From: Sebastes aleutianus
Taxonomy: Eukaryota > Chordata > Actinopteri > Perciformes > Sebastidae
Assembly (NCBI GenBank): GCA_916700875.1
Contig: CAKAKS010000039.1
Coordinates: forward strand, 18,759,139 to 18,823,138
Direction of reading: 5' to 3'
DNA: 64,000 bases
The notes beneath the pieces were generated by a model. The model was not told where the DNA came from and made no database searches. It saw only the letters and a program-made list of their open reading frames with translations. Shown one piece after another: positions 60,586 through 64,000 of this stretch (its first letter is position 1; each line of letters starts with the position of its first letter). A program made the translations under genes and the position numbers.

Positions 60586-61477
60586 GATTTAGTGGTATCT
60601 AGTGGTGAGGTTGCAGATTGCAACAAACTGAAACTTCTCCCGTGTGCCAAGCGTGTTGGAGAATCACGGTGGCTGACGCAAAAAATGCAAAAATGCAAAT
60701 GGCCCCATCTAGAGCCAGTATTTTGTTTGCCCAATCTGGGCTACTGTAGAAACATGGCGGCTGGCTCCATGAAGAGGACTTGTTCCCTATGAAGGTATCC
60801 AACACGTTCTCATCCCAACTCATCACATACTGACACTTTGTCAGATCCCTCAGCGTCACTTTTTCCGTCGCACTAAACACGTGCTTAACAAACCCTCCTA
60901 GTCACTTTACGGTCGCAGTAAACATGTGCTTAATGTTGTGAATTTAACAAAAATACTTCCACTTTATAAATCACTATAGTTAGGTTTAGGAAAAAACTAC
61001 ATGGTTGGGCTTAAACCTACTACGTTATTACAGTGCAAATGTGACTTGACTTTGTGAACACGGGACATGAACAGCGGTCTCCTGGATGAAAGCCTTGTGT
61101 TTGTTGGACCCATACACCTCTCCTCCCACCCACCATGTGTGTCTTTTCGCCTTTTATACTACATCACCACAGCACTTTCCCTGAGTGTTTACTGTTGCCG
61201 CGGATGGGTTTACAGTGTAGTTAATGGAAAGCCCGGTGCGTGTCATACCACTGTGAAAGGGTGCCTTGTGCGTCGGTATTGAACGCCGACAGCAGTGACA
61301 AAGCGTCTGTATTTGATGCCCTGGGAATGAGAACGGGCTGAGATATATACGGCTCATTCTAAGGTAAAGAAAACACAACTATTCTTATTTTCAGGTGATT
61401 ATATAGTAAAGAAAACATGCTTATTAATATTATATTCCATTTCTGCCAAAAGATCCCCCTAAATGCCATACACTTAA
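60586..61477 (-). repeat. F3 element (inverted) split by an inverted-repeat element
   Basis: F3 reads TAGTGGTGAGGTTGCAGATT to TTGTTCCCTATGAAG, then resumes AGATATATACGGCTCATTCT to CCATACACTTAA. The insert (about 60797-61341) has CGTTCTCAT-CCCA at one end and TGGGA-ATGAGAACG at the other. Confidence 0.85.
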
Positions 61478-62003
61478 AAGATCTAAAAAAAAAAAGAAGA
61501 CTAAAAATACCACAAATATATCACTTTAACTTTCACAGAACTCCTGCTGGATTGATATTTATATATAACGGGTGAAATGTGGTATAGCGGTGTGTTTAAT
61601 AGCCTACTAAATTAGCACTGGATCCTGTGAAATATTCAAATATCTGAAAAATAGAAGTTTGAAAACCACAGCGGTGCGTAACGCTCAATTAGGCATGAAG
61701 AGCGGTGGCGGTGGATGGATAGATAGCTATGAAAGGACAGAAACAGGAAAACATCTCTAGCCTTTGATTAACACAGAAAAACTGTAGATTAAGGGTTTTT
61801 TCCTTTATACCATCATCTCTCCAGGATAATGCGGACCCTTTGGAGACTTCTTCCCCAAAAAAAAGTTCCTCTCAAATGAACTGCTGGCTCTGAAAGCAGT
61901 GTTGTTCTTTCAGTCTCTGAAACTCGCTAAGGCCCATGAATTATTCTCCCCGATTCTCAAAGTCAAAGTGAAGTGAAAAGTATACAACAGCAACTTAGGG
62001 AGT

Positions 62004-62043
<40 letters not shown>

Positions 62044-64000
62044 CTAGAGTGTGTGTGCGTGTGACAAAAAGAGAGAGGGAGGGAGAAAGATACTGACATT
62101 AAAGAGGCAGCTAAGAAATGAATCAAGCCATCTGGGAAGAGCAGGAGGTTCCAGCACCTGTCAGCATGGGGCATAAATCCTGAATCTCAGTCAACTTGAC
62201 GTTTACTATGAGTGACGGAACAGCGTTTAAAAAATTTAAAACAAGCGCAACAATAGATTTAATCACTGGTCACTTTTGATTTAACTGAAGTTGTCTAGTT
62301 TAAGGGCAGATATGAGATACAAGAGAAAAAAAAAAAGTCCTTATTTCAGAGTCAAGGCAAGGACCAGTGATATTGATCCGTGGACCTTAAAAGCCTCTTT
62401 TTGTTCTGTGGCTGAGGGCGATTTTGTCATTCATACTACAGTACGCCTTCGCCTGGAATGGAAGTGAGTCCCAGAATCATAATACGAGCTAATGTTTAAA
62501 GTGTGAGGCTGAGAGAATCACATGGTGTCAAGTTTCTTTGCAAATCTAATTTCTCAGGGGGGATTCATCACTTTGAGGATGCGGTTGCCTGATCCAGTAA
62601 GTCAGCATTTTCTGTCTTTTATCCATCTAAATTCAATTGAAGGGTCTTAATGAAGTGCACACTACAGGACATGATGAACTCCTATAGGTCTGCTTTTAAC
62701 ATTGCAATGGCCGACGACACGTGCTCGGCTGCTGCGTGCAAAAAGACAACTTCAGCGGCATTGACCTTGTTTCTGTTGTGTGTTTTTTTTTTTCAGCTTT
62801 ACAACTAATTTTGGATCACTTTCTGCACAACACAGATTGTATCCTCGTGAATGCATCCTTGTGTCTGGTAATGATTACATTTCCTCTAAAAATTTCCTTT
62901 GATCCTTATCATCCAGATGCCCTTTTGTCGTGTGTTTAGATCCCAAGCTGCATCTCTTTCTTCCACTTAGTCCGCCCTAGCTATGCGATAGAGTCTCTTC
63001 GCATTTTTGTCCCTTTCCTTTTTTTTCCTCTGTAGAAAAAAGCCACCAATTTAATTGAATTTCTGGGCTTTTAACGTCTCCATTACTCTAATCAGAGAAA
63101 AGGAGAGTAGATTTGTTTATCTCGACCTTGGTAGAATTAGCAGAGGGTATTTTTGAATTTGCAAGAGTTTATATTGATCAACTGGTCACAAGTGCTTATA
63201 GACATTCCAGACACCGACGGTCCGACGTCATGGAAAAAACATGCTCTGGTGACAAAATGCTGCACACTCATACCAAAGACACACTGCAGACCAAAGCACT
63301 GGCTTTTATATAAAAACAATGTCAATGTGGCCAAATAAATTTTACATGAGTTGACCTAGCTTCTGAGTCTTTTTCTGCTTTGTGACTGTGTAATATTAAG
63401 ATGCTGCAGCTGGATGATTCATCAGTCACAGACAGTGCAAAGAAAGGGCTGCCATTAAAGTAAGGTGCAGGCGTTCTGCTATCTCACACAAACAACATGC
63501 AATATAACCTTCTGAGAGGGTGGCACGGCTGCAGGCGAGGCAGAACACAGTGGAATGCAAAATACAACCCCAAATACCCTGGGGCCCGGAGGCAAATTTG
63601 ATTAAAAGTTTGTTTTTCTTCACTCTCAACAAACGGAGGAGCTCGTCGATGCGGCACTGACAGTTAATTGGACTTGGCAGGGCCACGAGTTCATTCGTCA
63701 GCATTGTGTGGGGCTTGCCTAGGAGGAGCAGGACAATCGATGTCCCTCAGGACGGCCTGTAATCACTGCAACACTCCAATGAAGTCCAGGGTTAAACATC
63801 AGGAGATTGCAGGTGCACCAGAGGATCTAAGAAAGACTGCTAATATGCTCCCACTCCCAAAGCAAAGCAAGGACACTGCAACACAGCTCCCAGAGGACTG
63901 GGATGATACCTAAGAACAGAGCTACAGTACAGCTCAAGCTATTATTCTGACCAACATTATCATGAACCGAAGGACCTGAGAGATGATACGGCTGTCTATA
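61478..64000. other. 5' intron to window edge, no exon seen
   Basis: Repeat-poor. A (TG)n run of about 29 bases at 62006-62034 is followed by (GA)n. No EMI-domain exon. Candidate region for conserved regulatory sequence only by virtue of lacking repeats. Confidence 0.4.

Overview
This is a repeat-rich vertebrate nuclear window, most likely from a spiny-rayed (percomorph) teleost. The evidence is multi-exon coding with GT-AG introns, a vertebrate-type tRNA-Gln(CTG) gene, abundant short inverted-repeat elements of fish type, and long AT and GT microsatellites. No bacterial, viral or CRISPR content is visible. The organism call is inference from sequence style.

The one clear protein-coding gene is on the minus strand. 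It is the 3' three quarters of a MEGF11 orthologue (multiple EGF-like domains 11), a single-pass membrane receptor of the MEGF10/MEGF11/PEAR1 (Draper/CED-1) family. I could place 20 coding exons between 44762 (5' side) and 15254 (stop). Their splice phases agree throughout. They encode about 991 residues: 16 tandem laminin-type EGF modules, a short juxtamembrane linker, one transmembrane helix and a tyrosine-rich cytoplasmic tail with NPYATI, YVEM and YDLP motifs. The signal peptide and EMI domain exons were not found. They should lie beyond 64000, so 44763-64000 is the inside of a very large 5' intron. One intron (22195-24920) uses a GC donor.

Layout: 1-7720 is non-coding flank with a (TAA)n cluster and dispersed repeats. 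7721-7792 is the tRNA-Gln gene, minus strand. 7793-15253 is flank and the probable megf11 3' UTR. 15254-20369 holds the cytoplasmic, transmembrane and last two EGF exons. 20972-44762 holds the remaining EGF exons, separated by introns of 99 bp to 5.8 kb. 44763-64000 is intron.

The introns and flanks hold many families of short non-autonomous elements, labelled F1-F12 here as private labels. Several families have ends reading TTAAAG...CTTTAA, and many copies sit inside one another. This gives a readable order of insertion. I see no new biological system. The most useful observations are the GC-AG intron, a symmetric 45-nt cassette exon, the nested TTAA-ended elements, and a repeat module that has entered two unrelated host repeats.
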